Positions 18,253 through 27,130 of a stretch of 64,000 nt of DNA are shown here, in pieces (the first letter of the stretch is position 1; each line of letters begins with the position of its first letter). The notes below the pieces were generated by a model, which was not told where the DNA came from, made no database searches, and saw nothing but the letters and a program-made list of their open reading frames with translations. Location of the stretch: contig NZ_CP089981.1 in NCBI RefSeq assembly GCF_021389975.1, positions 6,039,501 to 6,103,500 of the forward strand, given 5' to 3'. This DNA is from Fulvivirga ulvae (GTDB lineage Bacteria; Bacteroidota; Bacteroidia; Cytophagales; Cyclobacteriaceae). Both the position numbers and the translations under genes were made by a program.

Positions 18253-18504
18253 TGTTTAGTCTTTTTTAATATTTAGAAAAATAAATTGTCCCCTACCCAG
18301 GTTAGCTCCCTGGCCCTCTTCTGCCAAGCTGTGAAACCTCTCTCCGCTTGCAGTTTGGCTATTAGCAAACAGGTAGTCCGTTTAATAAAAATCTGGCAAC
18401 TCCCTTTTTTGCCTCATTAAGTAACTCAGCTCACTCAGGATAACCCCCGAGTAAGCTGATTACACCAAATTAAATCTCACTTTTATTTTAAAATTTTATC
18501 GATA
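18253..18504. other. Intergenic region between the SusCD unit and the catabolic operon
   Basis: These 252 bases carry the likely terminator of the SusC-SusD-PKD transcript and the presumed promoter of the kdgF operon. I found no clear copy of the TGGT-N2-ACCA motif seen upstream of the regulator gene, and no RNA gene. Confidence 0.4.
18426..18459 (-). terminator. Hairpin after the PKD lipoprotein gene
   Basis: An 11-bp stem with one mismatch has arms 18426-18436 and 18449-18459. It lies about 45 bases downstream of the stop codon as read on the minus strand. The T tract is poor. It may separate the SusCD unit from the downstream catabolic operon while allowing read-through. Confidence 0.45.
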
Positions 18505-20436
18505 TCAGCCCCCAGATTCAACTAACCAAGCTGGCAATATTTTTACATTATCGTAGTAAGATTGGCCTCCAAATGCCCACATCCAAATAGCCACTTCACC
18601 GGTAGCGTTCGTAGTGAATTTTGCTCTGATAGTTCGCCAATCGTTGCCAATATCTTCACCGTTAGACACGGTGCCTTTAATTTCGAGTAAGCTGGAGCCA
18701 TCAAGAGAAGCTGCCAGTGCTGCAGAACCATCTGCAAAGTGGCCATCCAGTATCTCTCCGGCTACGATTGTACCACTTGCATTATCATAAGAAAACTCTA
18801 AGTAATATTCAGTGTTGGGGTCCAGTGTCATAGATTGATAGGCATACCTAGTATCACCAGAAACCGGGTTTCCATCAGCATCTACTGTACATCTCGATCC
18901 ATCGATCTTGGCACCTCTTGTACTTGATTCGGTATCGGTTCCATCATATAGTTGATAAGCTCCATCACCGCTACCGCTATACGGGTCACCGTTTCCTTCT
19001 CCACCTGTAAAACCTAAAGATGGTCTCCAATCGTCCTTACCTGTCCCATCACTATCCTCAAAATCTCCGTTTATTACCTTAGGAAGCCCTGCAGCCAGCG
19101 TATAGGAAGCTACGCTTTCAAAGCCGGTTTCGCTGGTAGCTGTAAGTGTAACAGTATAAAAGCCAGCTTCGCTGTAAGTATGATTAATTGGATTCTGAGG
19201 GCCATCATAGCCATACCCATCACCAAATTCCCAGGTCAGAGAGATGCCTATACCGGTTGAAGTGCTTGTGAATTTATATTCTGTACTACTCACTTCTTCC
19301 ACCTCAAATGAAGCTTGAGCCGGAGCCTGTATATCGATAGTAGAACTGAAATTAGCTGTAAGCCCACCATCACTTGAAGACGTTAGCGAAACTGTGTACT
19401 CTCCAGACTCAGCATATACATGGGTTGGGCTTACCTCAGTTGAGGTATTACCGTCACCAAAATCCCACTGATAAGAGCTGGCGTTTTTAGAATTGTTAGT
19501 AAATGAATATTCCAAATAATTGAATTCACTTTGCTTCGCAGTAAATGAGGCTGATGGTGGTACTGCTCCTGCCCGACCTATGTCAATTGAAAAATCATCT
19601 AATCTTGACTCTGTAATACCATCATTGTAAAAATAGATTGCTATAAGCTCACTGGTTCCGGAATTAAAAGAAACTGATCCGCCTACATAAACCTCCGGGT
19701 CCTCCTGGTCATTTACAGTCACAGAGCCCAGTACATGGTCCTGCGTATCTTCATGAGAGGTAAAAGTTCCGCCATTTCCGCTTACGTCTAAAATATCAAC
19801 TGTAATATACCCTGTAGGCTCAGCAAACATGGTGTAAATGAAATTGATATCATAATTGGTCTCGGGCTCCACAATAATTTCCTGGTACCCAATACGCTTA
19901 TCTCCACCTGACGGAAGTTTTGCGCCCTGACTTCCTGACACTACCGGGCTTCCAGTAATCTGAATCACTCCGCCAAGGTCGCTGTTTCTCCAGGAATCAC
20001 GACCATCACCAGCACCACCATCTAGCTGGCCATCTTCAAAGCCAGCTTCCAAAATAACTGGCTGATAAGGTCCGGGGGCCACTTTCACATCCATAGAGGC
20101 TGTGTTACTTGCACCCAAACCGTCAGTAGCCGTAAGAGTCACCTTATAGGTTCCTTCACCACTAAATGTAAACGTTGGGTCTTTCTCTGTAGACGTGTTG
20201 CCATCGCCAAAATCCCATACAAAATTTAGTGCTTCGGTCGATAGGTTGGTGAAGTTAATTACCGTAAAATCAGCCGGGTCTGAAGAATATGAAAAGTTAG
20301 CTTCAGGCGGAATTTCATCAGGTATAGAACCTGCACCAGGCAGCTCCTCCTCTACGCACGCATTAATTAATCCTATAGTAGCCAACCCTAAAAATAGCAG
20401 GCCCACTTTAAATATATTTTTTAAATAATTTTTCAT
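18505..20436 (-). CDS. PKD-repeat surface lipoprotein, candidate alginate-binding protein
   Basis: About 643 residues from the ATG at 20434-20436. The signal peptide ends Leu-Ile-Asn-Ala-Cys, a lipobox followed by the acidic VEEEL expected of surface-exported lipoproteins. A first PKD domain (about 45-125) has FVWDFGDGNTSTEKDPTFTF. A jelly-roll-like region with RRSE-free, carbohydrate-module-like sequence (130-290) follows, then two more PKD domains (YQWDFGDGNTSTEVSPTHVY and LTWEFGDGYGYDGPQNP) and a C-terminal beta-rich module (about 455-645). No catalytic motif was seen. Placed directly after SusD, it is best read as a SusE/F-like surface glycan-binding protein for alginate. The binding itself is inferred. 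Confidence 0.8.
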   Translation of the reverse strand: MKNYLKNIFKVGLLFLGLATIGLINACVEEELPGAGSIPDEIPPEANFSYSSDPADFTVINFTNLSTEALNFVWDFGDGNTSTEKDPTFTFSGEGTYKVTLTATDGLGASNTASMDVKVAPGPYQPVILEAGFEDGQLDGGAGDGRDSWRNSDLGGVIQITGSPVVSGSQGAKLPSGGDKRIGYQEIIVEPETNYDINFIYTMFAEPTGYITVDILDVSGNGGTFTSHEDTQDHVLGSVTVNDQEDPEVYVGGSVSFNSGTSELIAIYFYNDGITESRLDDFSIDIGRAGAVPPSASFTAKQSEFNYLEYSFTNNSKNASSYQWDFGDGNTSTEVSPTHVYAESGEYTVSLTSSSDGGLTANFSSTIDIQAPAQASFEVEEVSSTEYKFTSTSTGIGISLTWEFGDGYGYDGPQNPINHTYSEAGFYTVTLTATSETGFESVASYTLAAGLPKVINGDFEDSDGTGKDDWRPSLGFTGGEGNGDPYSGSGDGAYQLYDGTDTESSTRGAKIDGSRCTVDADGNPVSGDTRYAYQSMTLDPNTEYYLEFSYDNASGTIVAGEILDGHFADGSAALAASLDGSSLLEIKGTVSNGEDIGNDWRTIRAKFTTNATGEVAIWMWAFGGQSYYDNVKILPAWLVESGG

Positions 20437-20447
20437 GATCAAGATAT

Positions 20448-21875
20448 TTATGGATTTTGTGTCATAAGACCACCACTTAAATTAATTTCTCTGGCTGGAA
20501 TAGGGAGCAACAACGCCCTTGCATTGTAATCGGCATATCCCATATCGGTAGCATGAGCACTCAATACAGCATCGGCTACACCAAATCGTTGTAGATCAAA
20601 CCATCGCTGGTTTTCAAATGCAAACTCCACCCTTCTTTCGAGCAATAAATCTTCTTGAGAGATTGAAGTTACAGGTGTTGTAAGGCCTGCACGATTTCTT
20701 ACCGCTTGAAAAGAGGCCAAAGCAGCAGGATTACCTGTTGAAGCCGTACCTCCCATAATGGCCTCAACATGCATTAACAGAATATCGGAGTATCGCAGGA
20801 TAATCCAGTCATTACCTGCATTTCTAGCGTTTCCTCCATATTCGTTTGTCCAATCATTCCCATCAGGTAAAAATTTAGCTACCTCAATAGAGCCCTGAAC
20901 ATTGGTTATACTTACTGCCGCTCTGTCTCCTCCATGTGTATTTAAGTCTGCAATTAAATTATCATTAGGAATGTTGAGGCCATCCTGAAAGCCTTGACGT
21001 ACCGCAGAAGTAAACTCAGCTGAAAACCCCTGACTTTCCAATGGGTTACCAGACTGATACTGAATAGCAAAAATGATTTCATCATTTAATTCAGAATAAA
21101 ACACATCATAAAAATTCGGCATCAAAGAAAATCCCTGGCTCATCACATCCTCACACAATACCTGGGCCCTTTGATAATCCGGGTTTGGCTGAGATAAAAG
21201 TACCTTGGCTAACAACCCCTGAGCTGCAGCTTTTGAAGCTCTTGATTTATATGTATTATCCAAGACAGTCGCTGCTTCATCCAGATCTTGCACAATCTGT
21301 GCATACACAGTAGCTACATCCACTCTGGTATAAAGGGTTTCCCTGTCGTTGGGGATAGCCACTTCTGTAATCAAAGGCACATCGCCATACAATCTCACCA
21401 GATTGAAATAAGCATAAGCTCTTAAAAATTTAGCCTCACCTGTATACCTTGCTACATTGGCCGGGTTAGCAACATCCATGTAGGTTAAAACATTATTCGC
21501 CCTGAAAATAATGTCATACATAGATGCCCAATAATCTTCCGATTGGGTGTTAACCGGATCTGTTAAATACCTATGAAAATCTGCCCTCGAACCTTCAAGA
21601 GTAGCGCTTCTGGTATTATCGGATCGATGCTCTGTAAGTAGGTATTCATACTGAATCCCTCTGTTAACATCCGTATCATCACTATCGGTGGCTTCATTCA
21701 CTCCCTGAATGGCATCATATATGCCAATGATTCCAGCCACAACATCTGCATCAGATTGAAAGTAAGTATCTGCTGTAACTGCAGTTTCTGGTAAAGGATT
21801 TAGAAACTCCTCTACATCGCATGAGTAGAAAACACCGCCTGTGAATGCCAGCATTAAATATTTTATAAATTTCAT
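20448..21875 (-). CDS. SusD/RagB family glycan-binding lipoprotein
   Basis: The 475-residue outer-membrane lipoprotein has a signal peptide with Phe-Tyr-Ser-Cys and the usual acidic stretch DVEEFLNPLPETAVT. SusD features include the N-terminal TPR-like helices (KFLRAYAYFNLVRLYGDVP) and the C-terminal RNRAGL, LLLERRVEFAFENQRWFDLQRFG and LLPIPAREI. It caps the SusC pore and delivers alginate oligosaccharides. It lies 18 bases after SusC, as in nearly all such pairs. Confidence 0.96.
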   Translation of the reverse strand: MKFIKYLMLAFTGGVFYSCDVEEFLNPLPETAVTADTYFQSDADVVAGIIGIYDAIQGVNEATDSDDTDVNRGIQYEYLLTEHRSDNTRSATLEGSRADFHRYLTDPVNTQSEDYWASMYDIIFRANNVLTYMDVANPANVARYTGEAKFLRAYAYFNLVRLYGDVPLITEVAIPNDRETLYTRVDVATVYAQIVQDLDEAATVLDNTYKSRASKAAAQGLLAKVLLSQPNPDYQRAQVLCEDVMSQGFSLMPNFYDVFYSELNDEIIFAIQYQSGNPLESQGFSAEFTSAVRQGFQDGLNIPNDNLIADLNTHGGDRAAVSITNVQGSIEVAKFLPDGNDWTNEYGGNARNAGNDWIILRYSDILLMHVEAIMGGTASTGNPAALASFQAVRNRAGLTTPVTSISQEDLLLERRVEFAFENQRWFDLQRFGVADAVLSAHATDMGYADYNARALLLPIPAREINLSGGLMTQNP

Positions 21876-21893
21876 AGTCTCTTTCTTTTTAAA

Positions 21894-24800
21894 TTAAAAA
21901 TCAACGTTCAGACCAAAAGTGAAAGTTCTAAAGATGGGTGTACCGGCTCTTTGAGACCCATATTGTCGCGGGTTGTTATCATTATCGATATACTCGGGAT
22001 TAAAGCCATGATACTCATCTGCTGTAACGTATAGGAGGTTTTGCCCTGAAGCATAAACTCTTACACCTGTCAAACCTATCTTAGATATCAAATCCTTAGG
22101 CAGTGTATAACCTATGTTCACATTACGCAAAGAGTAATATTTTGCATCCTGAACCACCTCGTCTGTTAATACTTTTGGCTGAATAAATGAAGTGTGCGAA
22201 ACAACTCCATCATCAACCATTTGCTGAGGGCTTGTAGTTGCACCTTGCCACCAGGTGTAGAAGTATTCGTCCCCAATATTTTTTACCTGGGCACCATAAC
22301 TTCCCTGAACCATAAACGAAAGGTCAAATCCTTTATATTTAAAGTCGTTGGTAATACTCCAGATCATGTCTGGGTAAGGATTACCCAGAATAGATTTATC
22401 TGCATCAGTAATAATGCCGTCACCATTCAAATCAACCACTATTGCATCTTGTGCCTGTCCGTTAATCGGCACAGAAGGAGTGGTTACATACTCATTAGGC
22501 ACTGATTTACTTCTGTCTACCACATAGCCATAGAAAGATGAGATTGGATTACCTACTTTGTTGATCCACTGAGAGTTTCTACCAAAGGTATCTTCTAAAA
22601 GGGCACCGTCTGAGTCACCAAAAGCAGTTAATTCATTCTGATTGGTCGAGGCTATGAAAGTGGAACTCCATGTAAAGTCACCGTTAACAATATTTCGGGT
22701 CCTCAACTCAAATTCAAAACCACTATTTTTCACTTCACCAAGGTTTACAATGGCACTGTTAAAACCTGTGCCGTAAGAAACCGGATTTAGTAATAGCAGA
22801 TTATCACTCACGCGCTCGTAATAGTCAACAGATCCTGTAATTCTATTGCCTAAAAACCCGTAATCTATTCCTACCGTGAGTTCGGCAGAAGCTTCCCACT
22901 GTAATAGCGAATTTGCCACATTACGAGGTGTGAAACCACCCTCAATATTACCTTCTACAATCGCATTGGCATTATTCAACAAAGCCAGATATGGCCAGGT
23001 GTCTACAATATCATCCCCTACATTAAAGTTCTCTGCTCCGGTAAGGCCATAGCTAGCTCTTAGCTTTACGATGGTTAGAATATCATTATCAGGCATAAAA
23101 TCCTCATTATGAATATTCCACCCTACAGATACTGCAGGAAAATTTCCCCACTTTGAGTCAACACCAAAAACTGAACTTCCATCTCGTCTGAAAGAAGCAT
23201 TAAACAGGTATTTTTGGTCATATGAATAGTTGACCCTAGCAAAGTATCCAATTTTTCGTCTTACTAATTTATTTTCAACTTGCTGTGATACCGAAGTAGC
23301 TCCTGATAAGTTTTTTAATAAATCGCTACTATAACCTGTACCTACAACTTCATTATACTCAGTAGTTCTTTCCTGAACGGTTAAGCCCACCATTGAATTA
23401 AGGTCATGTAGACCAATAGTTTTGTTGTATGTTAAGTAGTTGTCCCAAATAACTCTTGCTCTATTTCTATTTTGAACATAATACTCAGCAGGGTTACTGT
23501 GATGATACTCACTACCATCCCACCGGGTTCTCTTGCGTTGGTCCAGATTAAGACCTAAACGAGTTTTTAAGGTAAGTCCTTCTATAAATTCATAACTCAA
23601 ATATGTAGACGCTAATAATGCATACTCAACATCATAGTGCTCTCTTTCTACATATTGGGCATATGGATTTTGATCACCCGAAGTACGAGCTCTTGCATCT
23701 AAATCGCCATCACCATCTACATCTATCTCTGCAAAGTGATCCTCTCGGGCATAGTCACCCGGTACGAGATCCGGGTAGTAATACGATGCATTCGGATCAT
23801 CTTGATTAACAAGTGCAAGTGTCTCTTCTGTATGGTAAATGGGTAACCAGGGCGATTGCCTGATAGAGTTATGTATGGAAGTGGGCAAGCGTCTCGTCTT
23901 TGTAAAGGAAGGGGTGGCACTTATGCCAAACTCGAGCTTGTCGTTCAGCTTGGTATCTACTTTAACAGAGCCGGTAATCAATTCAAAATTATCAGTAATT
24001 ACTACTCCTTCATCTTCTAGATACTTGAGTGATGTGCTGAATGTAGTATTTTCAGAACCTCCTCTTGCAGAAAGTGCGTGGCTTTGAATGATACCACCGT
24101 CAAAAAATACCTCCTGCCAGTCACGATCCAAACCTCCTGCTGCTTCAGAGATTATAAGCGCATGTTGCGTTTGTTCGCTAAGCTCACCATATTCTGCCAT
24201 TTCCTTTGAAGCCCAATCCTTTAAACTTTTCTTGTACTCTTCGCTTTCAAAGGCTTCTTTGTAACCAAAAAACCCTTCATAGCTAAATTTAGTTTTTCCT
24301 GCCTGGCCTTTCTTTGTTGTAATTAGTATAACACCATTTGCCCCCTCACTACCATAAATTGCTGCCGAAGCTGCATCTTTTAATATTTCAAATGATGCAA
24401 TATCATTCATATTCATATTTCCGAGAAAATCGGAATTGACCACTACTCCATCTACAACCACCGCTGGTCCGGAATCGGCCGTTACGGATCCAAATCCTCG
24501 AATAGTTATAGTAGGCGCAGCCCCTGCTTCAGCGTTGGTAGCCTGAATGTTCACACCGGAAACCTGTCCGATGAGGGCATCATCTACCCGGGATACTGCA
24601 ATCTGATCTAATTTTTCATTCTCTACTTTAGAAATAGATCCTGTTATTGTGGATTTCTTTTGAGTTCCATAACCGATTACAACAACTTCAGATAATTCCT
24701 GAGTGTTTACATCCATAGAGATATCTATAACAGATTGTGTTCCCACCGGTACTTCTTGAGTCCTATAACCAATAAAAGAAAATACAAGCACATCATTTGA

Positions 24801-25010
24801 TGAAGCTTTAAGGGAATAATTCCCATCAACATCTGTGATAGTACCCTGATTGCTATCTTTAATAACAATAGATACACCTGGTAAAGGCTCATCAGTTTCG
24901 CTGAACACTTTTCCGCTTACAACCTGATCGTTTTGAGCAAACAATCCGGTCGACATTGTCATCAGTAGTAGCAATACCACTGATAATGGTTTAGTAAAAT
25001 TTTTCTTCAT
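21894..25010 (-). CDS. SusC/RagA family TonB-linked outer-membrane transporter
   Basis: The protein has 1038 residues from the ATG at 25008-25010; an upstream ATG would add 18 residues ahead of the signal peptide and is rejected. A signal peptide (MKKNFTKPLSVVLLLL... to FAQ) is followed by a carboxypeptidase-D-like regulatory domain (VVSGKVFSETDEPLPGVSI, DGNYSLKA) and the SusC signature VVVIGYGTQKKSTITGSIS. A TonB plug (VNIQATNAEAGAAPTITIRG, VVVDGVV, GSEGANGVILITTKKG) leads into a large beta-barrel ending TFTFGLNVDF. It imports oligosaccharides across the outer membrane with SusD. It heads the locus, upstream of SusD. Confidence 0.97.
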   Translation of the reverse strand: MKKNFTKPLSVVLLLLMTMSTGLFAQNDQVVSGKVFSETDEPLPGVSIVIKDSNQGTITDVDGNYSLKASSNDVLVFSFIGYRTQEVPVGTQSVIDISMDVNTQELSEVVVIGYGTQKKSTITGSISKVENEKLDQIAVSRVDDALIGQVSGVNIQATNAEAGAAPTITIRGFGSVTADSGPAVVVDGVVVNSDFLGNMNMNDIASFEILKDAASAAIYGSEGANGVILITTKKGQAGKTKFSYEGFFGYKEAFESEEYKKSLKDWASKEMAEYGELSEQTQHALIISEAAGGLDRDWQEVFFDGGIIQSHALSARGGSENTTFSTSLKYLEDEGVVITDNFELITGSVKVDTKLNDKLEFGISATPSFTKTRRLPTSIHNSIRQSPWLPIYHTEETLALVNQDDPNASYYYPDLVPGDYAREDHFAEIDVDGDGDLDARARTSGDQNPYAQYVEREHYDVEYALLASTYLSYEFIEGLTLKTRLGLNLDQRKRTRWDGSEYHHSNPAEYYVQNRNRARVIWDNYLTYNKTIGLHDLNSMVGLTVQERTTEYNEVVGTGYSSDLLKNLSGATSVSQQVENKLVRRKIGYFARVNYSYDQKYLFNASFRRDGSSVFGVDSKWGNFPAVSVGWNIHNEDFMPDNDILTIVKLRASYGLTGAENFNVGDDIVDTWPYLALLNNANAIVEGNIEGGFTPRNVANSLLQWEASAELTVGIDYGFLGNRITGSVDYYERVSDNLLLLNPVSYGTGFNSAIVNLGEVKNSGFEFELRTRNIVNGDFTWSSTFIASTNQNELTAFGDSDGALLEDTFGRNSQWINKVGNPISSFYGYVVDRSKSVPNEYVTTPSVPINGQAQDAIVVDLNGDGIITDADKSILGNPYPDMIWSITNDFKYKGFDLSFMVQGSYGAQVKNIGDEYFYTWWQGATTSPQQMVDDGVVSHTSFIQPKVLTDEVVQDAKYYSLRNVNIGYTLPKDLISKIGLTGVRVYASGQNLLYVTADEYHGFNPEYIDNDNNPRQYGSQRAGTPIFRTFTFGLNVDF

Positions 25011-25162
25011 TGTGTTTAAATGATTAGATGGTAAAGTTTGATAAGCAGGCAGGAAACATGACAAGCTTTGATTTTTACTTGTCTTTCATTTATCTTTGAA
25101 GAAGAACGGATAAGGCACAAGCTGAACTTTTTAGCGATCGAACGGCATGTGACCTTCCTGCC

Positions 25163-25194
25163 AAAATGGTTAACTGGTTACGGTTAACCATTTT
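25163..25194. promoter_or_regulatory. Perfect inverted repeat between gntR and susC, candidate operator
   Basis: Arms of 12 bases (25163-25174 and 25183-25194, AAAATGGTTAAC and its complement) flank an 8-base spacer TGGTTACG. It lies 32 bases downstream of the regulator stop and about 150 bases upstream of the SusC start. It shares GTTAACCA and ACTGGT elements with the region in front of the regulator gene, which favours an operator for the GntR protein. A terminator is possible, but the T tract is on the wrong strand for gntR. Confidence 0.5.
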
Positions 25195-25226
25195 TATTTT
25201 TATGTTAGTTTTGTTTCATTAATTCA

Positions 25227-25946
25227 TCAGGGGCTTAAATTATCACTAGCAAAATTTAAAATATCTTTGAGGTGTTCCCTCATGGAAATCTCCGCTTTCA
25301 TTGGTTCTTGATCTATGATGTAGCGAAGAATAGTGTGGTGTTCTTCCAGCGCTGATTTAGGTCTATCACCACTACAGACATCATTTTCTTTAAAATACGT
25401 CAGGATATCAGGTGTTACAATGAGCATTAAGGATTTGAGGACCGCGTTTTTACTCGCTTCAGCAATTTTTAAATGAAAAAGTAAATCCTCCTCAACAGTT
25501 GACTTACCCTCTTTTACTGCTTTCTCGTATTCGTCCAAAGCATTAGATATTGAGATGATATCGTCTTCGGAACGCCTCATAGCCGCGAATCGGGCTGAAT
25601 TAGTTTCTAACAATACCCGTGTTTCAACTAAAGCATGAAAATCATTTCCTTCTAGTTTTAACACATCAGTTATCAAACCTTCCAGGGCGGTAATACCGAA
25701 GCCAGCTACGAAAGTTCCGCTTTGGGGCATGGTCTTTAAAATCCCATAAAACTCAAGTTTTCTTATGGCATCTCTAACATAGGTTCTACCTATGGCAAAG
25801 CGCTCACTTAGCATGCGTTCAGAGGGTAACCGATCACCAGGTTTTAACTGGCCTGAAGAAATCAATTCCTTTATTTGATTGATTATTTTATCGACAGGGC
25901 CCTCTACGATTATTTCACTGAAGTTGTTTAATAATTCCTTTGACAT
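25227..25946 (-). CDS. GntR-family (FadR subfamily) transcriptional regulator
   Basis: The 239-residue protein has an N-terminal winged helix (about 13-78: LKPGDRLPSERMLSERFAIG, then RTYVRDAIRKLEFYGILK and MPQSGTFVAGFG) and a C-terminal all-helical FCD ligand domain (VETRVLLETNSARFAAMRR, DLLFHLKIAEASKNAVL, EEHHTILRYI). FadR-type GntR proteins are the usual regulators of alginate loci in Bacteroidota, with KDG-type metabolites as likely effectors. It heads the cluster on the same strand. TGGT-N2-ACCA in its own 5' region suggests autoregulation. Confidence 0.92.
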   Translation of the reverse strand: MSKELLNNFSEIIVEGPVDKIINQIKELISSGQLKPGDRLPSERMLSERFAIGRTYVRDAIRKLEFYGILKTMPQSGTFVAGFGITALEGLITDVLKLEGNDFHALVETRVLLETNSARFAAMRRSEDDIISISNALDEYEKAVKEGKSTVEEDLLFHLKIAEASKNAVLKSLMLIVTPDILTYFKENDVCSGDRPKSALEEHHTILRYIIDQEPMKAEISMREHLKDILNFASDNLSP

Positions 25947-25970
25947 ATAATAAATTAGTTAACCAGCAAC

Positions 25971-25980
25971 TGGTCTACCA
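25971..25980. promoter_or_regulatory. FadR-type operator TGGT-CT-ACCA upstream of gntR
   Basis: The sequence TGGTCTACCA is an exact match to the TGGT-N2-ACCA core bound by FadR/ExuR/UxuR-type GntR regulators. It is embedded in a wider imperfect palindrome, about 25955-25981 (TTAGTTAACCAG, CAA, CTGGTCTACCAA). It lies 24 bases upstream of the gntR start, in the 5' leader just downstream of a -7 box, consistent with autorepression. Confidence 0.6.
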
Positions 25981-26004
25981 ATTTATAAAAGATATTTTTT
26001 GGAT

Positions 26005-26012
26005 CAAACTTA
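26005..26012 (-). promoter_or_regulatory. Candidate Bacteroidota -7 box of gntR
   Basis: On the minus strand this reads TAAGTTTG, a perfect match to the Bacteroidota TAnnTTTG -7 consensus, about 60 bases upstream of the gntR start. A TTTG element lies 16 bases upstream, closer than the usual 19-21, so the -33 assignment is weak. Confidence 0.4.
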
Positions 26013-26027
26013 ATGCAATTTTTTTTC

Positions 26028-26039
26028 GCAAACGTTTGC
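26028..26039. promoter_or_regulatory. LacI-family-type palindrome GCAAACGTTTGC
   Basis: This perfect 12-base palindrome with a central CG is the classical operator form of LacI/GalR-family repressors. It overlaps the region where the -33 element of the gntR promoter would be. No LacI-family gene is in the window, so any cognate factor would act in trans. Confidence 0.45.
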
Positions 26040-26158
26040 AAATTTATCTGCAACCTTTTGCTAATGAGCTATTATTAATTTTGCTCATTTCCTGGTTATA
26101 CTTTTATTGAATAAAGCAAAGTCCAGAATTTATGAGATCAGATTCCAGACAACTTTAC

Positions 26159-26670
26159 TCAGCGACTGAGTTTAGACTCTACTACTTTAACATATATCTG
26201 TGTGGTAGAAATGCGAGAATGACCCAACATCTTGCTTACCGATTCTATGGGCACTCCATTGCTCAATGTAACGGTGGTAGCAAAAGTATGTCGTGCTACA
26301 TGAAACATGAGGTTCTCAGGGTGGTGAAGTAATTTTTCTGGGCGCCCCAGGCCAGGTTATCTTTCATCTGAGTATTGTGATATTCGATCAGTTTTTGACA
26401 GCTTCTGACGTTACCAATTCGCCCAGAAGTGTAATCTTTTAATAGTGATCGATCACTTTAGCTCTCACCCGTTCCTAGTAGCCGTTTAAGCTGTTGGTCT
26501 CTTCTACCCTTTTCCATACCTTTATGGTTGTTCCAGCTAGAAAATTCAACAGATCGCTTCATCGAAAGGTCTGCTCTCTTTCCATCTACGGTAATTCGAG
26601 CATAGATAGGTGCTTTACCATTTCTGGCCTTATACTTCTTCAAATAAAAAAGCGCCGTTGGGCTTATCGT
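26159..26670 (-). pseudogene. Shattered tyrosine recombinase (phage-type integrase)
   Basis: Minus-strand fragments match a Bacteroidota site-specific tyrosine recombinase. The N-terminal arm-binding domain is intact (ALFYLKKYKARNGKAPIYAR then TVDGKRADLSMKRSV). It is followed by an in-frame TAA at 26458-26460, core-binding pieces (CQKLIEYHNTQMKDNLAWGA then QKNYFTT), and after a frameshift and a deletion of most of the catalytic domain, the C-terminal active-site block HVARHTFATTVTL, MLGHSRISTTQIYVKVV ending in TGA at 26159-26161. The HxxR, H and Tyr of the active site are still readable. The gene cannot make a working enzyme. Its N-terminal end abuts a DinB-like remnant on the other strand. 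Confidence 0.8.
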
Positions 26671-26915
26671 TCGAATTAGATGGTATGGAGCCGTCATTAA
26701 CAGCATCCAAAGTCTCCCAGGGAGAAACATAGGAAACGAAGGACATAGTGATCTCAACTTTGAATAAAATATCCCCGGAAGCTCTCTCTGCAACTTACCC
26801 TGTTACACTGCGTGATGAAGCTTTCAGTATCGAATTTTTCCTCATTCATTTGCATGCACACCTCAACTACCATTTGGGGCAGATCAATTACCTGAGAAGG
26901 TTAATTGAAAGTTAA
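26652..26915 (+). pseudogene. C-terminal remnant of a DinB-superfamily protein
   Basis: Plus-strand translation gives about 87 codons: PLGLSFELDGMEPSLTASKV, then an in-frame TAG at 26730-26732 (probably a former Trp), then ETKDIVISTLNKISPEALSA, TYPVTLRDEAFSIEFFLIHL and HAHLNYHLGQINYLRRLIES followed by TAA. The His-x-x-x-His/LNYHLGQINYxRR ending is typical of DinB-like four-helix proteins of Bacteroidota. No N-terminal half is present; the sequence stops at the recombinase remnant. The family call is by memory of the motif and is moderate. Confidence 0.55.
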
Positions 26916-27130
26916 ACCATCAACTATTGAATACATTGTTAGTTTAAACTATACGGAAACTCTCGATTAACCCGCCCCCTCCATCAACTTCCTTCCATGA
27001 AAACGTCTATCTACATTGAGTGGCCCAGATTTAGTCTACGTACGCAACGAGACAGGTATATTACTTCTTCTTGCTTTTAGTAATTACACCTGAGGACATT
27101 ACACAATTTTATTCTTAACTTTGCAGCCCG
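26916..27130. other. Intergenic region upstream of mtaB
   Basis: I see no gene or RNA in these 215 bases. They must contain the mtaB promoter; no clear -33/-7 pair could be assigned. Confidence 0.3.

Noticed and set aside
25163..25194. Reading the inverted repeat as the gntR terminator
   Set aside because: The T tract follows the repeat on the plus strand, opposite to gntR transcription; shared sequence with the gntR operator region fits a regulatory site better.
26132..26332. Open frame of 66 codons on the plus strand
   Set aside because: It is the antisense of the recombinase C-terminal remnant, whose minus-strand translation is clearly the real signal.
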